Origin: JADLHS01 sp036274115
GTDB lineage: Bacteria; Verrucomicrobiota; Verrucomicrobiia; Limisphaerales; JADLHS01
Length of the DNA stretch: 32,047 nucleotides
Assembly (NCBI GenBank): GCA_036274115.1
Contig: DASUGI010000327.1
Coordinates: 1 to 32,047 of the forward strand
Direction of reading: 5' to 3'
Below are positions 15,849 through 23,065 of this stretch, piece after piece (within the stretch, counting starts at the first letter, position 1; each line of letters starts with the position of its first letter). The position numbers were made by a program, and so were the translations under genes. A model generated the notes under the pieces. The model ran no database searches. It saw nothing but the letters and a program-made list of their open reading frames with translations, and had not been told where the DNA came from.

Positions 15849-17408
15849 TCAAAGGTCCTTCCGCGGGAACAATGGCGCAGGCTCGCCGATGGCGTGGCCG
15901 GCGGGCAGGCCGCCCCAGCCTGACGTATCAAATTTCTCTGGTGCGCCGAGCAATCCGAGTTGCGTGTAAATCTTTCCGGCAGTGCCGGGCAAGAACGGCC
16001 AGAGCAACACCGCAAGAGTCCGGCACGTTTCCACCAGATTGTAGAGCACCTCATCGAGCCGCTGCGCCTGGGCCGGGTCTTTTGCCAGTTTGAATGGTGC
16101 AGTTTGATCCACGTATTGATTGGCACGCGTGATGAGCGACCAGATGCTCTGCAAGGCCGCCTGGAGTTCATTATTTTCCAGCAACGCGCGCGTCTCAGCA
16201 ATGGCTTTAGCCGCGTCGGGTGCGAGTTCGTCGTGGCGCGCGGGGACGATGCCGTTGCGATAACGCTTCAGCATTGAGAGCGAGCGATTCACGAGGTTGC
16301 CGAGACCATTGGCGAGTTCGGCCTGGTAGCGCGACTTGAAGCCGGCATCGGTCCAGTTGCCGTCCGGGCCGATGGCAAGTTCACGCACCACGTAGAAGCG
16401 GAACGCATCCAGTCCCCATTCATTGATGACAGCGATTGGGTCAACAATGTTGCCCGTGCTCTTGCTGATTTTTTCACCGTCCTTTTGCCACCAGCCGTGC
16501 GCGAGAATTTGTTTCGGCAAGGGCAGACCCATTGCCTTGAGCATGATGGGCCAATAGACGGCGTGGAATTTTAAGATGTCCTTGCCGATGATGTGAACAT
16601 CTGCGGGCCAGAGGGAAAGTTGAGCGTTGAGCGTTGAGGGTTGATAGCCTGTGGTGGTCGCGAGGACCGCTTTATCACCGTATGCGGCCGGAATGGTGAT
16701 GTAGTTCACCAGCGCGTCAAACCAGACGTAGGTGACGTAGTCTTTGTCGAAGGGCAGGGGAATGCCCCAGTTCAAGCGCGATGCCGGGCGCGAGATGCAG
16801 AGGTCTTCAAGCTCGTTGTTTTTAAGGAAGCCGAGCACTTCGTTGCGGCGATGATCTGGTTGAATAAATGACGGATTCGCCTCGATGTAATCGATCAGCC
16901 ATTGCTGGTGCGGTCCGAGCTTGAACCAGTAGTTGCTCTCGGAAAGTTCGATCACTTCGCCGTAGGAAGGATCAAACGTGCCATCGGGCCGACGATCTTT
17001 ATCGGTCAGGAACGTTTCTTCCCTGGTGGAATAAAATCCTTCGTAGGTCTTTTGGTAGAATTCTCCAGCCACATGAAGCCTGGAGAGGATCGCTTGGACA
17101 AATTCCTTGTGCCGCGCGCTGGTCGTGCGGACGAAGTCGTTGTTGGTGAGTTCAAGCTTCTGCGCGAAGGCCTGCCAGTCGGCGGCGAGTTCGTCGCAAT
17201 AAGCTTGCGGTGTTTTACCCTCGGCCTGAGCGGCTTGCTGCACCTTTTGGCCATGTTCGTCGAGACCGGTGAGAAAGAAAACCTCTTGCCCCAGGCTCCG
17301 CCGCGCGCGCGCGATTACGTCGGTGATGATCTTTTCATAGGCATGACCGAGGTGCGGCTGACCGTTGACGTAATCAATGGCAGTGGTGATGTAAAACGCT
17401 TTGCTCAT
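15849..17408 (-). CDS. metG: Methionyl-tRNA synthetase, zinc-knuckle cysteines absent
   Basis: Class I synthetase that charges tRNA-Met. 519 residues from ATG 17408 (MSKAFYITTAIDYVNGQPHLGH). The HIGH motif is HLGH at 19-22 and KMSKS is KISKS at 313-317, with the expected FYVVREL and anticodon-binding helices after it. In the connective-peptide region (about 122-150), where many MetRS proteins hold CxxC zinc knuckles, this one has no cysteine (YEGFYSTREETF...DPSYGE), so it is a zinc-free type. There is no C-terminal EMAP/Trbp111 tRNA-binding domain. Residues 251-265, just before the conserved WPADVHIIGKD, are an extra low-complexity loop encoded by heptamer repeats. The gene is divergent from the Fn3 gene. 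Confidence 0.95.
   Translation of the reverse strand: MSKAFYITTAIDYVNGQPHLGHAYEKIITDVIARARRSLGQEVFFLTGLDEHGQKVQQAAQAEGKTPQAYCDELAADWQAFAQKLELTNNDFVRTTSARHKEFVQAILSRLHVAGEFYQKTYEGFYSTREETFLTDKDRRPDGTFDPSYGEVIELSESNYWFKLGPHQQWLIDYIEANPSFIQPDHRRNEVLGFLKNNELEDLCISRPASRLNWGIPLPFDKDYVTYVWFDALVNYITIPAAYGDKAVLATTTGYQPSTLNAQLSLWPADVHIIGKDILKFHAVYWPIMLKAMGLPLPKQILAHGWWQKDGEKISKSTGNIVDPIAVINEWGLDAFRFYVVRELAIGPDGNWTDAGFKSRYQAELANGLGNLVNRSLSMLKRYRNGIVPARHDELAPDAAKAIAETRALLENNELQAALQSIWSLITRANQYVDQTAPFKLAKDPAQAQRLDEVLYNLVETCRTLAVLLWPFLPGTAGKIYTQLGLLGAPEKFDTSGWGGLPAGHAIGEPAPLFPRKDL
16619..16645. repeat. GTTGAGN heptamer tandem repeat inside metG
   Basis: Three consecutive 7-bp units (gttgagc, gttgagc, gttgagg) and a partial fourth lie in frame within metG. 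They encode about residues 255-263 (QPSTLNAQL) on the minus strand. Homologous MetRS proteins run directly into the conserved WPADVH strand here, so the repeat lengthens a surface loop. Similar TCAACNC-type short repeats are frequent between genes in related Verrucomicrobiota, by general recollection. Confidence 0.75.
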
Positions 17409-17467
17409 CCACGCCCAGTGTGACGGAGCGATGCCACCTTGGCAACTGTGGCGGCTGCAACCAGGGG

Positions 17468-17496
17468 TTGACAAGAGCCCTGCGACGGCTCATAAC
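17468..17496 (+). promoter_or_regulatory. Sigma-70-type promoter for the Fn3 protein gene
   Basis: A perfect -35 TTGACA (17468-17473) is followed after exactly 17 bp by CATAAC (17491-17496), four of six matches to TATAAT. This predicts transcription from about 17503 and a leader of about 40 nt to the ATG at 17545. The promoter lies in the short divergent region upstream of metG. Confidence 0.55.
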
Positions 17497-17544
17497 TCGC
17501 AACACTGATTTCCCCGGTGCGTGTTCGTGCCGCATCGCCTGTCT

Positions 17545-18147
17545 ATGTCAGTTGCACGGTTTAACCTGGGATGGGTGTTGGTGATTCTGATGCTTGGCAG
17601 CGAATGGAGCCACGCTCAAATTCGCCGCGAGACTCCGGCGCGCGCAACCCGACAGGCAAATACCCTGACCATCGTCTGGAGACCAAGCCCTTCGCCGGAA
17701 GTCATCGGTTACGCGCTTTACTGGGGATTAAGTGCTGATAGCTGCACCAATCGCGTCGACCTGGGTAACGTGACCAATGTCACACTGGTGGGCTTTCAGC
17801 GCCGGCTCACCTATCATTTTGCGGTCGCGGGCTACGACGCAAGTGGCGAGGAAAGTCCCTGGTCAAACCAGATTCAATATTCCCGCCCGCGGACAATTCC
17901 CACCCTGACCCTGACGAACCGGCTGCAATTGCAGCACGTGAATCTCACCAGCACCAATCCCGTATTGCGGCTAAGCTTCATGGGGCAAGCAGATGTCAGC
18001 TACCAAATCGAAACAACGCAAGACTTTCAACGCTGGGACGTCCTCTGCATCACGAACTGCGCGCAAGAACAGCTGGTTGTCTACGACTTGCCGTACCACC
18101 CCGATTCCCCGCATCGTTTCTTTCGGTTGCGTCCGGAGTTAGAATGA
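17545..18147 (+). CDS. Exported fibronectin type III domain protein
   Basis: 200 residues from ATG 17545, chosen because it gives a typical signal peptide (LGWVLVILMLGSEWSHAQ); an in-frame GTG upstream is less likely. Residues 38-112 have the Fn3 pattern: L-T-I-V-W-x-P-S-P...Y-A-L-Y-W-G, then Y-H-F-A-V-A-G-Y-D-A-S-G-E-E-S-x-W-S-N. Residues 120-200 form a second beta domain that closes with a 'Y-Q-I-E-T-T-x-D-F-x-R-W' and 'R-F-F-R-L-R' pattern, common at the C-terminus of verrucomicrobial exported proteins. Likely extracellular with an adhesion or carbohydrate-associated role. No catalytic residues are seen. Confidence 0.82.
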   Translation: MSVARFNLGWVLVILMLGSEWSHAQIRRETPARATRQANTLTIVWRPSPSPEVIGYALYWGLSADSCTNRVDLGNVTNVTLVGFQRRLTYHFAVAGYDASGEESPWSNQIQYSRPRTIPTLTLTNRLQLQHVNLTSTNPVLRLSFMGQADVSYQIETTQDFQRWDVLCITNCAQEQLVVYDLPYHPDSPHRFFRLRPELE

Positions 18148-18335
18148 AAGCGAGTCAAGGTGACATAACCGAGAAGCTGACGTTGCTCGGTAGTAGACCC
18201 CAGGGCAAAGATGCAGGCTAAACCTTCGAACGATACTCGATGGCGAAGCGGTGCTGGCTTACCAGGTTAAAATCATGTTTACGACAGCTATACTGCTTGC
18301 ACGGATGTGATTTCGAGTTTAGAACTCTCGCGGTC

Positions 18336-19709
18336 ATGTCGACAATCAGATGCGTAAAAATCCTTCCGTTGCTCGTGTCTTTATTCGCGGTGACCGGCGC
18401 AAATGCTTCAGTGGTCTTAACCACGTTGGCTTCGTTTGGCGGAACGAATGGGGCTAATCCCGAGGCGAGTTTGTTGCTGGGCGCCGATGGCTTTCTTTAT
18501 GGCACGACTACGGGAGGAGGTACGAGCAACCTGGGGACGGTCTTTCGTATTTCGCCAGGAGGGGGTGACTTGAGCTCACTGGCTTCTTTTTCCAGGACGA
18601 ATGGCGCATTTCCCAAAGCAGGACTGATTCAGCAGGCTGGGGAAGACCCATCGCTTTTTGGAACGACCTTTGCCGGGGGCGTCAGCGATCTTGGGACGAT
18701 TTTTAAAATCACAACCAATGGCACGCTTAGCACCTTAGTTTCATTTCACGGAACCAACGGTGCCAATCCGCAAGCCGCTTTGGCGACGGGTGACAACGGA
18801 GACCTTTACGGCACAACCTACTACGGTGGAACGAACTCCTCGCCAGGCTATGGCGTCGTGTTTCAAGTCACGACGAATAGTGTTTTCACGCCGCTGATTT
18901 CCTTGGCAAATACAAACGGAGCATATCCCTACGGCCCCTTGCGTCGTGGAGCCGACGAAAATTACTATGGCACGTCAGAGCTGGGTGGTGACGCCGGTCT
19001 CGGCAGTGTGTTCAAGATAAGTAGCGCCGGAGTGCTATCGACGATCGCGTCGTTCTACGGGACTAATGGTGCGCTTCCGCGCGGCGGTCTCATTCAGGGC
19101 GCGGACGGTCATTTCTATGGGACGACAACCAGCGGCGGAACGAGTAATCAGGGCACGGTGTTTCGAGTTACCGCAAGTGGAAATCTCACCACGCTGATTT
19201 CGTTCGTTGGAACCAACGGCGCAGCGCCTTTTGCTGGAATGACCGATGGCGGCGATGGGAGCTTTTACGGTGCAGCGGCGCAGGGCGGTCCTAACCTTTT
19301 TGGTACGGTGTTTCAGATTACTACCAATGGCGTACTCACCACGCTGGTTGCATTCGACTCGAGTAATGGCCGCAATCCCTATGCAGGTTTGGTGCGAGGA
19401 TCGGATGGGTCGCTGTACGGCACGACCGCCAACGGCGGCGCCCACGGGCTGGGAACAGTTTATCGCATCAGCTTCCCGGCCGTTTCGTTGCCGATCGTTC
19501 AGACGCTTACGCAAGCCGGGAACTCAGCGGTCCTGACTTGGAACGCAACGGTAGGCCGGAATTACCAGGTGCAATACAAAACCAATTTGAATGACATTAC
19601 CTGGACTGATTGGATTGCGACGCTGACGGCTACAAACTCGACGATGACACTCTTGCCGAACGTCGGCCCGGAAACGCAACGGTTCTACCGAGTTGGTTTG
19701 CTACCTTGA
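18336..19709 (+). CDS. Exported GloVer (Gloeo_Verruco) repeat protein, likely seven-bladed propeller
   Basis: 457 residues from ATG 18336, which starts a signal peptide (VKILPLLVSLFAVTGANA). About residues 30-380 consist of seven consecutive units of about 50 residues. Each has the core S-F-x-G-T-N-G-A-x-P-x-x-x-L, then G-x-D-G-x-x-Y-G-T-T-x-x-G-G and L-G-T-V-F-x-I. This is the TIGR03803-type repeat of cyanobacteria and Verrucomicrobiota. Seven units of this length suggest a beta-propeller. The last 75 residues are a separate beta domain (NSAVLTWNATVGRNYQVQYKT ending in R-F-Y-R-V) like the one ending the preceding Fn3 protein. Probably surface or secreted. A TATACT -10-like element at 18289-18294 lies upstream. 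Confidence 0.9.
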   Translation: MSTIRCVKILPLLVSLFAVTGANASVVLTTLASFGGTNGANPEASLLLGADGFLYGTTTGGGTSNLGTVFRISPGGGDLSSLASFSRTNGAFPKAGLIQQAGEDPSLFGTTFAGGVSDLGTIFKITTNGTLSTLVSFHGTNGANPQAALATGDNGDLYGTTYYGGTNSSPGYGVVFQVTTNSVFTPLISLANTNGAYPYGPLRRGADENYYGTSELGGDAGLGSVFKISSAGVLSTIASFYGTNGALPRGGLIQGADGHFYGTTTSGGTSNQGTVFRVTASGNLTTLISFVGTNGAAPFAGMTDGGDGSFYGAAAQGGPNLFGTVFQITTNGVLTTLVAFDSSNGRNPYAGLVRGSDGSLYGTTANGGAHGLGTVYRISFPAVSLPIVQTLTQAGNSAVLTWNATVGRNYQVQYKTNLNDITWTDWIATLTATNSTMTLLPNVGPETQRFYRVGLLP

Positions 19710-19797
19710 GGAGTCGAAAAGGAGCGACCAGGAGCGGCCAGAAGACTTCTTCTGAATCTTTCTCCTCAATCTGGCTTCCGAAGCTGATCCAGGAAGT

Positions 19798-20592
19798 TCA
19801 ACTCTTCGCAGCGTTCGACTTGCGCAGGGCCCGCACGGTCGAAGCCGCAAAAGGAAGCAGGAGCAAGGCGCCGGCGATGACGGTGCTGGCTTCCGGTACG
19901 GGCGAGACGTTAAAGAAGAATTCCTGCCCATCAGTTCCATACTGTTGGCTTGGGTCAGGTTTCAGCAAATAACCCACATAGAGGGCGTTGGGGTCCACCG
20001 CGCTGAGCCAGGTTGAGGCCAGAGTAATAGCGGCTGCGTTTCCGGAAGTGATTTGAAACCTGCCATCACTCAACCCGTAGGTTTGGCTGCCAGCAGCCGT
20101 ATCGTAGAGCGCTTCCCAAACTGCCAGTTGAAGCGCGGCCCGCTCCGTTGAAGTTCCGCTGCTCAGGACACTGCTGTGAGTGTAAAAAAGATTGGCAGCG
20201 GCCTGGATTGCGGCCATGGCATTTGCGCTGTTCTTTAAACCATCTGCGTTACCTGAGCCCCATAACGGATTAATTCCGCTTTGTCCCGCGAAGGGTGTGG
20301 AGGCTGAGTAGCCGTAGGTTCGGTTCATCAGCAATGTGCCGCCGATGTCCAGGCAGACCGTTAAGAAGCTGCCCGGCATGCTGGCGTCTCCCGAGCTTTT
20401 GGTCAAAAGAATGGCGCCAGCTACGGTAGCTCCTGTCTTCGTATCCCAAGTGACACCGAAAGTGCTAAGGGTATCCGTACCCGAGTAGCTAGCTGAGTAA
20501 TCGACGAAGGCGCCATGTGACGTTCCATTAGACAACAAAAGGGAGAAGGCAGTAAGTGCTGCGGCTATCGAACCTTGGCTCATCCTGTTCAT
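19798..20592 (-). CDS. PEP-CTERM sorted exported protein, possible thioester-type domain
   Basis: 264 residues from ATG 20592 (MNRMSQGS); an in-frame ATG at 20628 is an alternative. A signal peptide (IAAALTAFSLLLSNGTSHGA) is followed by a beta-rich exported domain. The protein ends with a PEP-CTERM sorting signal: V-P-E-A-S, a hydrophobic helix (TVIAGALLLLPFAAS) and a basic tail (RALRKSNAAKS). PEP-CTERM proteins are handled by exosortase, which is not in this window. A Cys in 'F-L-T-V-C-L-D' and a Gln in 'A-A-L-Q-L-A-V-W-E-A-L-Y' are spaced as in Cys-Gln thioester surface domains; this is an inference. The gene converges on the GloVer gene with 88 bp between them. Confidence 0.9.
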   Translation of the reverse strand: MNRMSQGSIAAALTAFSLLLSNGTSHGAFVDYSASYSGTDTLSTFGVTWDTKTGATVAGAILLTKSSGDASMPGSFLTVCLDIGGTLLMNRTYGYSASTPFAGQSGINPLWGSGNADGLKNSANAMAAIQAAANLFYTHSSVLSSGTSTERAALQLAVWEALYDTAAGSQTYGLSDGRFQITSGNAAAITLASTWLSAVDPNALYVGYLLKPDPSQQYGTDGQEFFFNVSPVPEASTVIAGALLLLPFAASTVRALRKSNAAKS

Positions 20593-20641
20593 TTTAATCA
20601 CGTTCAAGTGCGTTAAAACCCAAGCCATTAGAACTTAAATC

Positions 20642-20657
20642 CGTAGAGTACTCTACG
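20642..20657. promoter_or_regulatory. Perfect 16-bp palindrome upstream of the PEP-CTERM gene
   Basis: CGTAGAGTACTCTACG is a perfect palindrome. It is followed at once by an overlapping CTACGTAG palindrome (20653-20660). It lies 50 bp upstream of the ATG at 20592, where an operator for a dimeric regulator would be expected. It also lies between the divergent PEP-CTERM and DGQHR genes, so it could serve both. The bound protein is unknown. Confidence 0.5.
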
Positions 20658-20793
20658 TAGTCTTGGGACATCTTTATACACTTTCAGGCCAAAATGAGGG
20701 TTTCAGTGAAGAGCAGATCTGATGGTTTGTCGCCCCTTGTCTTTTATAACCCGGGGCTTATGCTGAGCCCAATGGCTCAACCAAAGGACTAGA

Positions 20794-21921
20794 ATGATCG
20801 CCACACAAATTCGCCAGAAGGATGCTGTCTTCTATTTTGCTTCGTGCCCATCCGAACAACTCCTGACCCAGGTGCGCTTCAGCAGCCGCTTTTACGATGA
20901 AGAAGGTGGGGAAATTAAACCGGCTGATGCTCCCGAGGAAGATGACGTCGCACAGTTCATTGCCAAGGTCGAACGCAGTGAGAAGGCGTTCCAGCGCCAG
21001 CTTTCGCAATCCAAAGTGAAGGCCATTCGCAATTTCTACGAAACGGCAATCAACCAGCCGCCCATTCCCGGAACGGTTCTGCTGTTTACGCCTCAAAAAC
21101 TACGCTTTGACGCCTCGGGCGACGGCAATGGCGTTGGCCGGCTGCAAGCTCCCGAGGAGCAGTATCTCATCATCGATGGGCAGCATCGATTGGCGGCGCT
21201 GTTGTTCTATGAGCGAACGCATCCGGACGAAGCAAAGAACATCAACGTGCCGTGCATTATCTTCGACGGGCGGAGCGAAGACTTCGCCACGGAAATGTTT
21301 GTCATCATTAACTCCACTCCGACGCGGATCAACAAGAGTCATCTGGTTGATCTCTACGAGCGCGTGTCCTGGGCTGAACCGGACCGCCGGTTTGCCGCCC
21401 ACATCGTGCAGATGCTTTACAGCGAGGGCGATAGTCCGCTGCGTTATCGCATCAATCGCCTCGGCGGGCGCAGCAAACAGGAGAAATGGATTCTGCAGGC
21501 CGAACTGTTCAACGAAGTGCATCGTTGGGTGAAACAGGCGTGGTCAAAGATTCAGAAGGAGGGCACGGACAAACGCGCGGCGGCTCGTTACTACGCGATG
21601 GCGCGCGACTATCTCAAGGCTGCGGCGGAGGTGTGGGGCGAAGCCTGGGGCAATCCCGATTACATGGTGACCAAGCCGGTGACGCTTAAAGCGATGATGC
21701 GCGTCTGCTCGGATTTGACTGCCGCAGATTCAGGCGAAACCGAGGAAGGTCGCGTGGCGCGGTGGCGTGAACGCCTGTCGCCCTGGGCGGAACGAATGCG
21801 CGAGTTCCGCAACGAAGGATTCTACGAGCGATTCGCCGCGAAGGGACAGGTCGAACGGGTCGCGCGCATTCACCGCGAACTCGGACGCAGCGCCGGCATT
21901 GCGCCTCGGGCGCGCGCCTGA
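20794..21921 (+). CDS. DGQHR-domain protein (DndB/DpdB-like family), orphan
   Basis: 375 residues. The start is supported by AAAGGA 5-6 nt upstream of ATG 20794. The hallmark DGQHR motif is at residues 128-132 (YLIIDGQHRLAALLFYE). A second conserved block follows at 169-182 (FVIINSTPTRINKS), as in the ParB/Srx-fold DGQHR family. Members include DndB, which regulates DNA phosphorothioation, and DpdB of 7-deazaguanine DNA modification. No dnd, dpd or restriction gene is nearby, so its job here cannot be assigned. It may be a free-standing defence or nucleotide-related protein. The leader holds a TATAAC (20745-20750) and a small hairpin TGAGCC-caat-GGCTCA (20764-20779) just before the ribosome-binding site. 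Its stop lies 3 nt from the stop of the convergent zinc-ribbon gene. Confidence 0.87.
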   Translation: MIATQIRQKDAVFYFASCPSEQLLTQVRFSSRFYDEEGGEIKPADAPEEDDVAQFIAKVERSEKAFQRQLSQSKVKAIRNFYETAINQPPIPGTVLLFTPQKLRFDASGDGNGVGRLQAPEEQYLIIDGQHRLAALLFYERTHPDEAKNINVPCIIFDGRSEDFATEMFVIINSTPTRINKSHLVDLYERVSWAEPDRRFAAHIVQMLYSEGDSPLRYRINRLGGRSKQEKWILQAELFNEVHRWVKQAWSKIQKEGTDKRAAARYYAMARDYLKAAAEVWGEAWGNPDYMVTKPVTLKAMMRVCSDLTAADSGETEEGRVARWRERLSPWAERMREFRNEGFYERFAAKGQVERVARIHRELGRSAGIAPRARA

Positions 21922-21924
21922 AGG

Positions 21925-22671
21925 CTAGAAGCCGTCGAAGAGCGAGCCCGCGATTGCGTCCACCACGGATTCGATCCCGAACTCAAACAAGCCGTCACCC
22001 AAACTGGTGGTTCGCGACGAATAAATGCGTGGCTCGATGGCTCCGGCAGAACGAGCGCTGGTTTCGAGTTGGCGGCGTTGGCGCTTGAGTTCGGCAATCT
22101 CCATGGCGCGCGCTTTGTCAAAGCCACCCGCTCGGATGAATTCCACCACGCGGCGCAACTCTTCCTTGTCGAACCACGTGCCGTGCGGTTTGCAAACATC
22201 GACGATGACGGTCGAACATTTGGCAAAGTTCACGCGATGCATCAGTTGCTTGCAAATGGGGCAGGGGACGTAGCGCACTTCCTCCCACTTTGCCTTCTGC
22301 TGCGGTTCGATCGTCATGGCCGCGCCCAGCACGGCAGCCTGTTGTTCGCGGTCGGTGCAAATGTAGTGCAGCGTCTCCGCGTCCGCCCAGACGCCTTCGC
22401 ATTTCAAACATTCGCGCAGTGTGTTCTTTCCAATCAGCACCGGCTGAGTGTTAACCCGGCAACGCGGGCAAGGAATCACCTTGTTCGAATCCGCCAGCGC
22501 GCGATTCGCCGGAGCTCCGCAGTGCGAGCAGAATTTGGCGCCTTGAAAAATCATGCCGAAGCAGGACGGACACGACATGGTCGCCAGCCTGGAGTTGCAA
22601 TGTGCACAGCGCGTCGCATCCGAAGATGCGGCCGCGCCGCAGTTGGGACAATGAAGAGAGATTGCTGCCAT
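21925..22671 (-). CDS. Multi-zinc-ribbon (zf-TFIIB-type) protein, last gene of the polyamine-like operon
   Basis: 248 residues. Four zinc-binding knuckles can be read. Two short ribbons are C8/C11-C22/C25 and C34/C37-C48/C51. Two TFIIB-type ribbons follow: C68/C71 with C88/C91 (CLKCEGVWAD), and C137/C140 with C152/C160 and H163 (CKPHGTWFD), the 'C..HG.WFD.EEL' signature of the zf-TFIIB family. A basic helical region (MEIAELKRQRRQLE) and a hydrophobic C-terminal tail follow. Probably a protein- or nucleic-acid-binding adaptor. It begins 13 nt after speD and ends the seven-gene minus-strand operon. No terminator is visible in the 3 nt before the convergent DGQHR gene. Confidence 0.85.
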   Translation of the reverse strand: MAAISLHCPNCGAAASSDATRCAHCNSRLATMSCPSCFGMIFQGAKFCSHCGAPANRALADSNKVIPCPRCRVNTQPVLIGKNTLRECLKCEGVWADAETLHYICTDREQQAAVLGAAMTIEPQQKAKWEEVRYVPCPICKQLMHRVNFAKCSTVIVDVCKPHGTWFDKEELRRVVEFIRAGGFDKARAMEIAELKRQRRQLETSARSAGAIEPRIYSSRTTSLGDGLFEFGIESVVDAIAGSLFDGF

Positions 22672-22684
22672 AAGCTTGATCTGA

Positions 22685-23062
22685 TTAACGACGATGCGGG
22701 CGATTCGCTTTCACCGGCGGAAAACCGCGTCGGAAGGTTTTTGCAATCACCATGCGCGCGGAAAGCAACTGCTTCAATTCGCGCCGAATGACGGCATGTT
22801 TGAGTTTGGGACTGCAAGAAAAAATATCCACCGCGGCATAACCGTGCTCGGGCCAGGTATGGATTGTCACATGCGATTCGGTAATCACCACCACGCCGCT
22901 CACGCCATAGGGACTGAAGTTGTGGAAGACCGCTTTGACAATCGTCCCGCCACCCGAAGTCACGGCGGCGCAGAGCAGCTTTTTGGTTTCCCGGGCGCGT
23001 TTCAAATACGCCGGGTCACAGTCGTAAAATTCCAGCAGAGTATGTTGGCCAAGAGCTCGCAT
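22685..23062 (-). CDS. speD: S-adenosylmethionine decarboxylase proenzyme
   Basis: 125 residues, the normal length of the small bacterial class 1b enzyme. It decarboxylates SAM to dcSAM, the aminopropyl donor for spermidine-type synthesis. The self-processing site is E62-S63-H64 (ITESHVTIHTWPEHGY). Ser63 becomes the pyruvoyl group, and His68 and Cys83 occupy the catalytic positions known from Thermotoga maritima, with the same numbering. It starts 3 nt after the FAD oxidase gene and sits in an operon with an aminopropyltransferase, so its dcSAM is probably used by that protein. The C-terminal KTFRRGFPPVKANRPHRR tail is basic. Confidence 0.95.
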   Translation of the reverse strand: MRALGQHTLLEFYDCDPAYLKRARETKKLLCAAVTSGGGTIVKAVFHNFSPYGVSGVVVITESHVTIHTWPEHGYAAVDIFSCSPKLKHAVIRRELKQLLSARMVIAKTFRRGFPPVKANRPHRR

Positions 23063-23065
23063 GAT

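Noticed and set aside
17268..17320. Pyrimidine/purine alternating GC-rich run (cgccgcgcgcgcgcg) as a regulatory Z-DNA element
   Set aside because: It is within conserved metG coding sequence (an Arg-Ala-Arg-Arg stretch) and is explained by codon use.
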